Shown one piece after another: positions 5,457-12,052 of a DNA stretch of 12,158 nt; position 1 is the stretch's first letter, and the number at the start of each line of letters is the position of its first letter. Both the position numbers and the translations under genes were made by a program. Below the pieces are notes generated by a model, which was given only the letters and a program-made list of their open reading frames with translations, was not told the origin of the DNA and ran no database searches. This DNA comes from CAZGVW01 sp964529265. Its GTDB lineage: Bacteria; Planctomycetota; Phycisphaerae; Phycisphaerales; UBA1924. The DNA lies in contig CAZGVW010000112.1 of NCBI GenBank assembly GCA_964529265.1, positions 1 to 12,158 of the forward strand. The letters run 5' to 3'.

Positions 5457-8063
5457 ATGCGCTTCACCCACCGAATGATTCGCCGTCGCGCCGTGAGGCC
5501 GCGCGCCCGCCGGGGCGTGGTCGGTGTCCTCTCGATGATGTTCATGATCATCTTCGGCTCGCTGGCCGTGGCGATGGCCATCGTGAGCCAGGGCAACCTG
5601 ACCACGGCCCAGACGCAGCTGCGCGTGAACAACGCCATCGGCGCCGCCGACACCGGCCTCGCGATCGCGCAATCGCGCCTCGCGATGGCCGCGGCCCAGT
5701 TCCGCATCGAGCGCGGCGTGATCGACGCCGACTACGCCGACGACCTCTGGACCGGCACGTTCGACAGCGACGACGGCGTCGTGCTCGATCAGAGCGGCGC
5801 CCCCGCGACGCAGGGCCTGCGCGCCTGGCTGGGCGACCTGCACGAGGACGACGCGGTGATCGCGATCGAGTCCGAGTACACGCCGCAGGAGGCGTGGCTC
5901 GTGACCTCGCCCATCGTGCTCGAGAGCATCGCCGGCCAGACGGCGACGGCCGCGCAAATCACCTACATCCCGATCGACGCCTCTACCGCCGTGCGCGCCG
6001 TCGTGACCGGCTACGCCTGGGACTGGACGAGCGAGCGCTGGATCTCGCGCACCGTGCAGCAGGACTTCCAGATCGGCAAGCGCGTGAACCACGCCATCCT
6101 CGGCCCCAGCAAGATCATGATCGGCAAGAACGTGCAGGTGAACGGCCCGCTCGGCGCCCGGTTCGCCGGCGTCGAGAACCAGGACGGCCACCCGCTCGTC
6201 ATGCGGAGCGATTTCTACGGCCTCGCGAACCAGCTGGATGACAAGCTGGATGACCTCTACGACGCCGTGGTCGCCGACGACACCGACGGCGACAACCGCC
6301 TCCGCACCCATCACACCATCGAATCGCGCTCGCTGGCCACGCTGAATCTCCAGGACTACGACGGCGACAGCACCGGCGACAACGCGTTCGACGACGCCTC
6401 GGGCGACGGCGCCGTGGACGACTTCGACATCTTCATGCACCACTTCGATTCCAACGGCGACGGCCGCCTCGTCCTCTCCGCATCGCTCACCGCGGGCACG
6501 CCCGCCGACGGCATGAGCCCCGAGTTCGCCGACGTGGACGAGAACCTCGCCCTGCTCATCGACAACGCCCAGCCCGATCGCAACGGCGACGGCGCAGTGG
6601 ACGCCCGCGACACCGCCCTCGGCTACCGCGACGGCGTGATCGATTACCGCGACCGCTACGCGAAGATCCGCGGCGCCGTGGTCTTCCGCGCCAACCGCGC
6701 CGACTGGGAAGACCAGGACGACGGCTTCGGCAACCCGATCGGCGACTACCAGCCCTACGTGCAGGGCCCGATCCGGGCCGAGGCGCCCGATCGGCCGATC
6801 ACGTTCGCCGCGGGCGACGACGTCCTTCCTGAGATCAACACCGACACCTTCGACACTGCCAACAGCGATCTGGCCGACGCCGCGGACGGCGGCACGTTCC
6901 AGTCGCAGGCCGGTCTCGCCGCGCCGCCCTTCACGCTGGTCCTCGGCGCGGATGGCGAGGTGGTCGGACAGGCGATCAACCCCGACCTCGAGACCGTGAT
7001 CGAGGCGACGCCCTGGGGCTCTGGCGCTCCGACCGACTTCTATCAGCGGCCCGTCTTCCGCGACATCGTGTTCAAGGACGTGGTGATCCCGAGGGGGCTC
7101 AATGCGCTCTTCGTGAACTGCACGTTCGTGGGCGTGACGCGCGTCGAGAACTATCAGGCCAACACGCACCCCTCGTGGCAGTTCTACGGCCAGCAGCTGA
7201 GCAGCCTCGCGCTCAAGTATCCGCCGCCGCCGGCGGAGAGCGAGGCGCAGCTCGACAACGATTACTTCACGGAAGACATCATTCAACCGGCTGACTTCGA
7301 CATCCCGCGCCTGAGCGTCGGCGGCGCGGACTACGTAAACACCAAGCCCCTGGCGAACAACATCCGCTTCCACGACTGCATGTTCGTGGGCTCCATCGTC
7401 GCCGATAAGCCGACGAACTACACCCACATCCGCAACAAACTGCAGTTCACCGGCGGCACGCGCTTCTACCAGCAGCACCCCGACTACCCCGACGACCCCG
7501 ACTACAACCCCGAGTCGTCCGATGTGCCGGAGATCCAGAAGAGCGCCATGATGGCCCCCCACTACTCGGTGGACATCGGCGCCAACAACGCGCCCCAGTC
7601 GCAGGACGTGAACCTGCAGGGCCTCATCATCGCCGGCGTGCTCGACATCCGCGGCAACACGACCATCAACGGCGCGCTGCTGCTCACCTTCGAGCCCACC
7701 ATGAGCGATCCGGCGCTGCAGCACTTCGGCCAGTCCGTCGGCAACCCGGCCGACTTCAACGCCACGCTCGGCTACTTCGGCCCCGACGACGGCGACGAGG
7801 AGGGCTTCAACCTGCAGGACCTCACCGACCTCGACGGCGACGGCGTGCTCGACATCGGCTGGGACCAGGATGGCGACGGCATTCCGGACGCCGACGCCGA
7901 CCCCGCCACATCAGTCGCCGTGCCCTTCAACGGCTTCGGCCGCGTTCAACTCAACTGGGACCCCGACCTCGTGATGCCCGACGGCCTCATCGCGCCGATC
8001 CAGATCAGCCGCATCTCGGCGTCCTATCGCGAGGGCCGGCTTGTCCAGGGAGATTACGACTGA
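5457..8063 (+). CDS. Very large PilX-like minor pilin with EF-hand-like calcium loops
   Basis: This 868-residue protein is several times longer than ordinary PilX. An Arg-rich leader (1-19) precedes GVVGVLSMMFMIIFGSLAVAMAIVSQGN at about 20-47 and an amphipathic continuation with AADTGLAIAQSRL at 63-75, the PilX_N pattern. There is no Glu at mature position 5. Asp-rich loops of EF-hand or dockerin type occur at 275-286 (DTDGDNRLRTHH), 300-312, 313-324 (DASGDGAVDDFD), 331-340 (DSNGDGRLVL), 374-385 (DRNGDGAVDARD), 390-399 and 791-812 (DLDGDGVLDIGWDQDGDGIP). Regions at 215-240, 535-565, 634-670 and 718-745 (GLIIAGVLDIRGNTTINGALLL) look like stacked short beta strands, as in beta-helix or polymer-forming proteins. 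It probably sits at the pilus tip with the neighbouring minor pilins. Its stop TGA shares a base with the next start, so the two are translationally coupled. The tip role and calcium binding are inference. Confidence 0.8.
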   Translation: MRFTHRMIRRRAVRPRARRGVVGVLSMMFMIIFGSLAVAMAIVSQGNLTTAQTQLRVNNAIGAADTGLAIAQSRLAMAAAQFRIERGVIDADYADDLWTGTFDSDDGVVLDQSGAPATQGLRAWLGDLHEDDAVIAIESEYTPQEAWLVTSPIVLESIAGQTATAAQITYIPIDASTAVRAVVTGYAWDWTSERWISRTVQQDFQIGKRVNHAILGPSKIMIGKNVQVNGPLGARFAGVENQDGHPLVMRSDFYGLANQLDDKLDDLYDAVVADDTDGDNRLRTHHTIESRSLATLNLQDYDGDSTGDNAFDDASGDGAVDDFDIFMHHFDSNGDGRLVLSASLTAGTPADGMSPEFADVDENLALLIDNAQPDRNGDGAVDARDTALGYRDGVIDYRDRYAKIRGAVVFRANRADWEDQDDGFGNPIGDYQPYVQGPIRAEAPDRPITFAAGDDVLPEINTDTFDTANSDLADAADGGTFQSQAGLAAPPFTLVLGADGEVVGQAINPDLETVIEATPWGSGAPTDFYQRPVFRDIVFKDVVIPRGLNALFVNCTFVGVTRVENYQANTHPSWQFYGQQLSSLALKYPPPPAESEAQLDNDYFTEDIIQPADFDIPRLSVGGADYVNTKPLANNIRFHDCMFVGSIVADKPTNYTHIRNKLQFTGGTRFYQQHPDYPDDPDYNPESSDVPEIQKSAMMAPHYSVDIGANNAPQSQDVNLQGLIIAGVLDIRGNTTINGALLLTFEPTMSDPALQHFGQSVGNPADFNATLGYFGPDDGDEEGFNLQDLTDLDGDGVLDIGWDQDGDGIPDADADPATSVAVPFNGFGRVQLNWDPDLVMPDGLIAPIQISRISASYREGRLVQGDYD

Positions 8064-8695
8064 TGCGCACGATCCCAAACAACGCGCTCCGCGTGCGGGG
8101 GCGTCGCGCCTCGGCGGCGGGCTTCAGCATCATCGAAATGCTCGTGGCCCTGGCCATCAGCGCCACGCTGCTCACCGCCACGCTCGCCGCGCTCCACAGC
8201 ATGTTCCAGCAGTACAAGGCGACCACGGAGTCGGCCTCCACCCACGTCATCAGCCGCATCGTCACGCACCGCGTCCTTACGCTCATCCGCACCGGCGCGG
8301 AGTTCGGGCCGATTCCGGACGATGTGCTCGACCCGGCTCAGAACCCGGTCGTCTCCAACCAGATGGAGTTCGTCAGCCAGCGCGACCTCGCCGGCGGCAT
8401 CTCGCGCATCACGCGCCTCGAGTTCCGCCCGCCGACCGAGGATGACCCCGGCGTCCTGTGGTACGTGCTGCTCACGCCGGGCGATCCGCCGACCGTCGAT
8501 GAGGAGCGGCCGCTGCTCTCCGGCGTCACCGGCGCGTTCACGCTGCACTTCAGCGAGCGCACCTGGCTGCTCGACCGCGCCGAGATCGACATGACGGTCG
8601 AGCCGAACGATTCGCAGGACCTCACCATTGGCGCGGACTCGACGCCGCAGACGATCCGGCTGATCGCCTCCGCCGCGCCGCGCCAGAGCCTGTAG
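8063..8695 (+). CDS. Type IV prepilin-like protein, PilW/GspJ-like minor pilin
   Basis: This 210-residue protein is a probable minor pilin of the tip/priming complex. It has a textbook class III leader: 20 residues ending SAAG, then FSIIEMLVALAISATLLTA, with cleavage expected between Gly20 and Phe21 and Glu at mature position 5 (residue 25). The N-terminal helix runs to about residue 50 and contains LHSMFQQYK. The rest is a small beta-rich domain with segments such as MEFVSQRDLAGGISRITRLEF and GVTGAFTLHFSERTWLL, which fits PilW/GspJ. The ATG overlaps the preceding TGA in a TGATG junction, and a GGGAGA site lies inside the end of the previous gene. Coupled translation with the PilX-like protein suggests a fixed stoichiometry. 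This is the only prepilin in the cluster with the canonical Gly at -1. Confidence 0.85.
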   Translation: MRTIPNNALRVRGRRASAAGFSIIEMLVALAISATLLTATLAALHSMFQQYKATTESASTHVISRIVTHRVLTLIRTGAEFGPIPDDVLDPAQNPVVSNQMEFVSQRDLAGGISRITRLEFRPPTEDDPGVLWYVLLTPGDPPTVDEERPLLSGVTGAFTLHFSERTWLLDRAEIDMTVEPNDSQDLTIGADSTPQTIRLIASAAPRQSL

Positions 8696-8703
8696 CAGCA
8701 GGC
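8688..8703 (+). other. Hairpin with the PilW-like stop codon in its loop
   Basis: GCCTG at 8688-8692 pairs with CAGGC at 8699-8703 around the loop TAGCAG, so the stop codon TAG (8693-8695) is at the start of the loop. Flanking AGAG/CTCT could extend the stem with a bulge. No T-run follows. The next gene starts 36 bases downstream. Confidence 0.35.
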
Positions 8704-8738
8704 GCTCTGTCTCGCGCGTCTCAGGAGCACGCATCGTC

Positions 8739-9305
8739 ATGCACGGTCCCCGCAGACATGCAATCCACGCCCCGCCGGCCGCGGCCCCCCGCGGCTGCGG
8801 GGCGTTCCGTCACGATGCTCACGGCCTCCCTCGCCGCGCGTTCACGCTCATCGAGATCCTCATCGTCGTCGCGATCCTCGCCATTCTCTCCTCCGTCGTC
8901 TTCACCACCTTCGCCGGCGCCAGCGAGGAGGCCCGCGCCTCCGCCGCTCAGGCCGACCTCCACCGCCTCCAGACCCAGGTCATGCTCAGCGCCCAGGAGT
9001 CCGGCGGCGCCTTCCCGCCCGTCGTCACCGACGCCATGCTCATGTCCTGGTTCCGCAACACGCTGCGCAGCCCGTGGGCCTCCGGAACAACTCTCGACGG
9101 CGTCGAAACCGATGCCTCCGGCGATGCGAGCGTCAACCACCCGGTGGATAAGACCGTCACCGGCGCGCTGCACGCCTTCTGGTACAACCCGGCCAACGGC
9201 ATCGTCCGCGCCCGCGTGCGCGACCTCGGCGACCCCGCCCGCACCATCGACCTCTACCAGTTCGTGAACATCACGAGCATCGGCGGCCTGTCGGACGTCG
9301 AATAG
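8739..9305 (+). CDS. Type IV prepilin, GspG/PilA-like
   Basis: This 188-residue protein is a pilin or pseudopilin. A 34-residue leader ending LPRRA precedes FTLIEILIVVAILAILSSVVF, the classic type IV pilin N-terminus, with Glu at mature position 5 (residue 39) and cleavage expected between Ala34 and Phe35. The mature helix continues through residues 59-85 (EEARASAAQADLHRLQTQVML), typical of GspG/PilA-like subunits. The C-terminal globular part is short and ends in SDVE. An AGGAG site at 8723-8727 lies 11 bases from the ATG, rather long spacing, but no better in-frame start exists before the pilin motif. It is last in the cluster and is the best candidate for the major subunit within this window, although the true major pilin may be elsewhere. 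Secretion-type pseudopilin and pilus pilin cannot be told apart from sequence alone; pilT nearby favours a pilus. Confidence 0.85.
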   Translation: MHGPRRHAIHAPPAAAPRGCGAFRHDAHGLPRRAFTLIEILIVVAILAILSSVVFTTFAGASEEARASAAQADLHRLQTQVMLSAQESGGAFPPVVTDAMLMSWFRNTLRSPWASGTTLDGVETDASGDASVNHPVDKTVTGALHAFWYNPANGIVRARVRDLGDPARTIDLYQFVNITSIGGLSDVE

Positions 9306-9320
9306 CCCCCCAGCGGCTAT
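9302..9320 (+). other. Hairpin over the pilin stop codon, before the tRNA
   Basis: ATAGCC at 9302-9307 is complementary to GGCTAT at 9315-9320 across the loop CCCCAGC. The pilin stop TAG (9303-9305) lies in the left arm. There is no T-run after it, so it may be a processing boundary or 3'-end protector between the pilin message and the tRNA rather than a full terminator. Confidence 0.4.
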
Positions 9321-9337
9321 CATGCTCCCCCTTCAAC

Positions 9338-9410
9338 GGGGCGGTAGCTCAATTGGGAGAGCACCAGCTTTGCAAGCTGGGGGTTGCCGGTTCGATCCCG
9401 GTCCGCTCCA
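9338..9410 (+). tRNA. tRNA-Ala (anticodon TGC)
   Basis: The 73 bases fold into a complete cloverleaf. The acceptor arms GGGGCGG and CCGCTCC pair with one G-T. The D arm is GCTC/GAGC with an 8-base loop, the anticodon arm CCAGC/GCTGG has loop TTTGCAA with anticodon TGC at 9371-9373, the variable loop has 5 bases, and the T arm is GCCGG/CCGGT with loop TTCGATC. The discriminator base is A at 9410. The CCA tail is not encoded. The gene begins 32 bases after the pilin stop, so it may be transcribed through from the pilus cluster or have a promoter inside the pilin gene. It reads GCA codons and can read other Ala codons by wobble. Confidence 0.97.
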
Positions 9411-9438
9411 CTTCACCCTTCGGCACGAAAAAGAGAAT

Positions 9439-9468
9439 CGGCCGCGGCTTCCGAAGAAGCCGCGGCCG
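9439..9468 (-). terminator. Intrinsic terminator with UUCG tetraloop for the dockerin-protein gene
   Basis: A perfect 13-base-pair stem (CGGCCGCGGCTTC with GAAGCCGCGGCCG) encloses four bases. Read on the minus strand the loop is TTCG closed by C and G, the extra-stable cUUCGg tetraloop, and it is followed by ATTCTCTTTTT (9428-9438). This is the arrangement expected for transcription arriving from the minus-strand gene that ends at 9577. On the plus strand no T-run follows, so it would terminate tRNA transcripts poorly by the intrinsic route, though the stem could still mark their 3' end. Confidence 0.85.
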
Positions 9469-9544
9469 TCATGGACTGACGCAGTTCGCGTCGTCAGCCG
9501 CCGAGGAGGCTTGCGCCGGGCGGCGGCGGGTGAACGAGAAATCC

Positions 9545-9567
9545 GCGGCGTCTTTCTCCAACGCCGC
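9545..9567 (-). other. Second hairpin just after the dockerin-protein stop
   Basis: GCGGCGT at 9545-9551 pairs with ACGCCGC at 9561-9567 across a 9-base loop, 9 bases past the end of the minus-strand gene. No T-run follows it, so the main terminator is probably the stronger hairpin 77 bases further on. This one may protect the message end. Confidence 0.35.
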
Positions 9568-9576
9568 TCCTGTCGC

Positions 9577-10413
9577 TCAGCCGCCCCAACTGCCCAGCAT
9601 GATCGCCAGGTCGGATGCGCCGCAGGCGCCGTCGTTGTCCAGGTCCTGCGGGCACGCGGCGGGCGGCGCCGGGCACGGGCCCCATGCCCCGAGCATGATC
9701 GCCAGGTCCGCCGAGCCCACGACGCCGTCACCGTCGAGATCGGCCGGATTGCCGGCGATGCTCTCGATCACGACGTTGTCGATGGCGATGTCAAAATCGG
9801 TGAAACCGAAGAAGAATCCCGGCACGAACGTGGTGAACACCACCTGATCCACGCTCTGAAGCACGCTCTTGAACGTGCGGTCGGCCGGCAGAATCGGCTC
9901 GAACGTCTCTTCGTCCTCCGCGCCGTAGCCGCCCCAGCCCTTGGGCAGCGCTTCGGACGTCGGATCGTCAATGTTCACGGAGTACGACACCCAGCCATCG
10001 TCCGGCGCGGGCAGCAGGCCGAAGTTGTACCACACGGAAACGTAGGGATACCCCTCCGGCGGATTGTCGTAGTCGCGCAACTCCACCACCATCTCGCGCG
10101 TCACATCCTGCCCGAAGAACCGGATGAACGTGATGTCAAAATCGATGCCCAGCCGCACCGGGCCCTTCATCGTGTAGTCGCCCAGGAACTCCGCGCTCGA
10201 ACTGTTGCGCACTTCGATGCCGAAAGTCTCGGCGATGAACAGATGAATGTTCGCGCCCGGATTGCCGCCCACCGGCATCACGTTGTCGAACCCATTGATC
10301 GACCAGCCCTCCGGACCGTTGTCGAACGTGACGAGCGCATCCGCCGCGGCGGACGCGCCGGCGCCAGCAGTGCACGAGGCCAGAACCGCCAGGCGACTCA
10401 TCTTCCTCATCAT
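9577..10413 (-). CDS. Secreted protein with C-terminal GC-type dockerin tail
   Basis: This 278-residue exported protein starts at the ATG at 10413-10411 with an AGGAG site 8 bases upstream. Residues 1 to about 24 are a signal peptide (MMRKMSRLAVLASC, then Ala/Gly-rich to SAAA). Residues 25-220 form a beta-rich domain (ALVTFDNGPEGWSINGFDNV near the start, DIAIDNVVIES at the end) of the type seen in carbohydrate-binding or laminin-G-like sandwiches; no catalytic motif is evident. Residues 222-278 hold two calcium loops, DLDGDGVVGSADLAIMLGAWG and DLDNDGACGASDLAIMLGSWG, separated by a Cys/Pro linker (GPCPAPPAACPQ). This matches the GC-type dockerin tail common in Phycisphaerae, which may anchor or sort proteins at the cell surface; its partner is unknown to me. 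It is transcribed alone, convergent with the tRNA gene and divergent from the next gene. Confidence 0.88.
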   Translation of the reverse strand: MMRKMSRLAVLASCTAGAGASAAADALVTFDNGPEGWSINGFDNVMPVGGNPGANIHLFIAETFGIEVRNSSSAEFLGDYTMKGPVRLGIDFDITFIRFFGQDVTREMVVELRDYDNPPEGYPYVSVWYNFGLLPAPDDGWVSYSVNIDDPTSEALPKGWGGYGAEDEETFEPILPADRTFKSVLQSVDQVVFTTFVPGFFFGFTDFDIAIDNVVIESIAGNPADLDGDGVVGSADLAIMLGAWGPCPAPPAACPQDLDNDGACGASDLAIMLGSWGG

Positions 10414-10421
10414 GGGAGTTG

Positions 10422-10426
10422 CTCCT
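10422..10426 (-). promoter_or_regulatory. Ribosome binding site deciding the dockerin-protein start
   Basis: AGGAG on the minus strand lies 8 bases before the ATG at 10413. The frame extends 14 codons further upstream, but this site falls inside that extension and the signal peptide begins right after the chosen start. Confidence 0.75.
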
Positions 10427-10534
10427 GAATGCTGGGTCATCCGTGTCGTTCCCATTCCGGCCCGGCGGATTCAACCACACCCGCCGGGCCCCCACGGGCC
10501 ACCTTGTACCGGTGCTTCGGCCGGGTTGCAAGGA

Positions 10535-10561
10535 GGTTTCCGAGAAACTTCCCCAGAAACC
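10535..10561. repeat. Overlapping alternative hairpins in the divergent promoter region
   Basis: GTTTC at 10536-10540 can pair either with GAAAC at 10544-10548 (loop CGA) or, as GGTTTC from 10535, with GAAACC at 10556-10561. The two structures exclude each other. The element lies about 100 bases before the plus-strand gene at 10664 and about 120 bases before the minus-strand start at 10413. It could be an operator with a repeated GAAAC half-site or a small RNA switch. An AAGGAGG sequence at 10530-10536 has no start codon at useful distance. Confidence 0.3.
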
Positions 10562-10663
10562 GGAAAGAACCCGCCCCCAACCGCCGTTCCTGCGGTATCC
10601 TCCCCCTGATTGGGTCGGCAAGGTGGATACCCCCTCCGCCGCCCCCCCGGCGAGCCTCCGACC

Positions 10664-11944
10664 ATGCGTGACGAAACCTCAGCCCCCCCCGGAATCCCCG
10701 GAATCCCCGTCACGGTTTCCGTGCCGGATGATTCCCCCGCCGCGCACCCGCTCGAGCAGCGGATCTCCCTCGCCGGCAACGAACTCCAAGCCTCCCTCAC
10801 CCGCCTCATGGAAGCCGTCCCCAGCCTCCCCCAAGGGCCGCAGGCCTTCGCCCGGACGCTGGGCATCGACAAGGTCCTCGCCAGCCGGTTCCTGAAGGCC
10901 GTCCGCAGCCCGGATCCGATGTCCGCCATCCACCGCATCCCCGGCCCGGAGCCGCTGCGCCGGGTGGTGCGGGCGCTCGGGCGGCAGGGCGGGGATGGCG
11001 ACCTCGTCCGCCGCGCCCAGCACGCCATCGATGGCTACGAGACGCTGATCCGCACCGAACTCGGCGATCGGAGCGAACTGGAGGCGGTTCTGAGCGCCTG
11101 GGCGCCGGAAGCCCGCCGCGAGTTTGAAATGCGCCGAAAACAGGCCGCTTTTCGCGCCATGAGCCAACTGAAGGGCGTGGAAATGAACACGCTCATGGCC
11201 ACCGTCCTGCTCCATCCCGCGGCCGACGGCGAGCACATTGACATCATCTGGATCAACGGCGCCATCGGCCTGCGCCGGCTCCGCCCCGGCGTCGGCGTGA
11301 AGTTCGCCACGCGACGAATGTCGCGCGAGCCGGAGGCCCGCCGCCCGCGCACGCTCGATGGCGACGAAATCGAGAGCGCCGAGAGCATCCGGCTCGATGA
11401 GTTCTGCTCCAAGCCCCTCGCCTCGCTCCGCACCGATCGCATCGGCGAGGTCGTGCACTACACGCTCGCGGACGAGACGTTCGGCCCGCGCTCCGCGGCG
11501 GATCTCGTCTTCTGCGAGGTGAACCTGAGCGAAATCCGCCGTTTCGTCTCGCCGGAATCGCGCCGGAAGCGATACGTCTTTGCCGAAGTGTCAACGCCCG
11601 CGCGTCTGCTGCACTTCGATGCAATTGTGCACGAGGATCTGTTCACCACCGACCCCGCGCTCCGCATCTACGACGCCGCGATCGAGGGCGTGGCGGACGT
11701 GAACGACCCCGCCCGCGACATCGACCGCCTCGACCTGCTCGAAACCATCGAGCCCCTTGGCCTCGGCCTCTCGCGCTTCCGCTCCGCCGATGTGCCGCGC
11801 TACGCCGACCTCCTCCGCACCGTCTGCAACCGCATGAACTGGGACGGCGCCCGCTTCCGCGGCCACCGCTGCCGCATCGAATACCCCGTCTACGGCTCGC
11901 AGGTGGTGATGGCGTTCGAAGCGCCCGTCGCGCGCTCCCAATAA
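10664..11944 (+). CDS. Protein of unknown function with possible N-terminal helix-turn-helix
   Basis: This 426-residue protein has no signal peptide or membrane segment, so it is probably cytoplasmic. Residues 1-28 are Pro-rich. Residues 58-80 (GPQAFARTLGIDKVLASRFL, then KAV) have the spacing of a helix-turn-helix, with GIDK as the turn, followed by a Pro-rich link to residue 97. Residues 97-170 are mostly helical, with a charged stretch PEARREFEMRRKQAAFRAM at 148-166. From about 170 to the end the protein alternates strands and helices (NTLMATVLLHP, HIDIIWINGAIGLRRL, RKRYVFAEVSTPARLLHFDA). I do not recognise the family. A DNA-binding regulator with a large sensory or oligomerising C-terminal domain is one possibility. 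The ATG at 10664 lacks a clear ribosome site; a TTG at 10610 would add 18 low-complexity residues. It is convergent with the gene at the window end. Confidence 0.75.
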   Translation: MRDETSAPPGIPGIPVTVSVPDDSPAAHPLEQRISLAGNELQASLTRLMEAVPSLPQGPQAFARTLGIDKVLASRFLKAVRSPDPMSAIHRIPGPEPLRRVVRALGRQGGDGDLVRRAQHAIDGYETLIRTELGDRSELEAVLSAWAPEARREFEMRRKQAAFRAMSQLKGVEMNTLMATVLLHPAADGEHIDIIWINGAIGLRRLRPGVGVKFATRRMSREPEARRPRTLDGDEIESAESIRLDEFCSKPLASLRTDRIGEVVHYTLADETFGPRSAADLVFCEVNLSEIRRFVSPESRRKRYVFAEVSTPARLLHFDAIVHEDLFTTDPALRIYDAAIEGVADVNDPARDIDRLDLLETIEPLGLGLSRFRSADVPRYADLLRTVCNRMNWDGARFRGHRCRIEYPVYGSQVVMAFEAPVARSQ

Positions 11945-12031
11945 GGCTTGCCGCCGGGATTCCGGACAAACCGCGCCGCGGACCCGAATCGCCCGCCGCG
12001 CGCCGTTGATCGGATCGCAACGAACGTGCGC

Positions 12032-12052
12032 ATGGCTCAGGACGTGAGCCAT
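12032..12052. other. Inverted repeat over the stop codon of the rightmost gene
   Basis: ATGGCTCA at 12032-12039 is complementary to TGAGCCAT at 12045-12052 across the loop GGACG, giving an 8-base-pair stem. The minus-strand stop codon (12037-12039) is inside one arm. There is no T-run on either side. It sits between two converging genes and may be a transcript 3'-end structure. Confidence 0.35.

Noticed and set aside
5289..7724. Long open frame on the minus strand opposite the PilX-like gene
   Set aside because: Its translation is Val/Arg/Gly/His-rich low complexity, it is antisense to a well-supported gene, and such mirror frames are expected in GC-rich coding DNA.
9143..9151. Second DnaA-like box (TTATCCACC on the minus strand)
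   Set aside because: One mismatch and located inside the pilin coding sequence, so likely chance.
9338..9410. tRNA as an integration site for a mobile element
   Set aside because: No integrase gene and no repeated copy of the tRNA 3' end was seen in the window.
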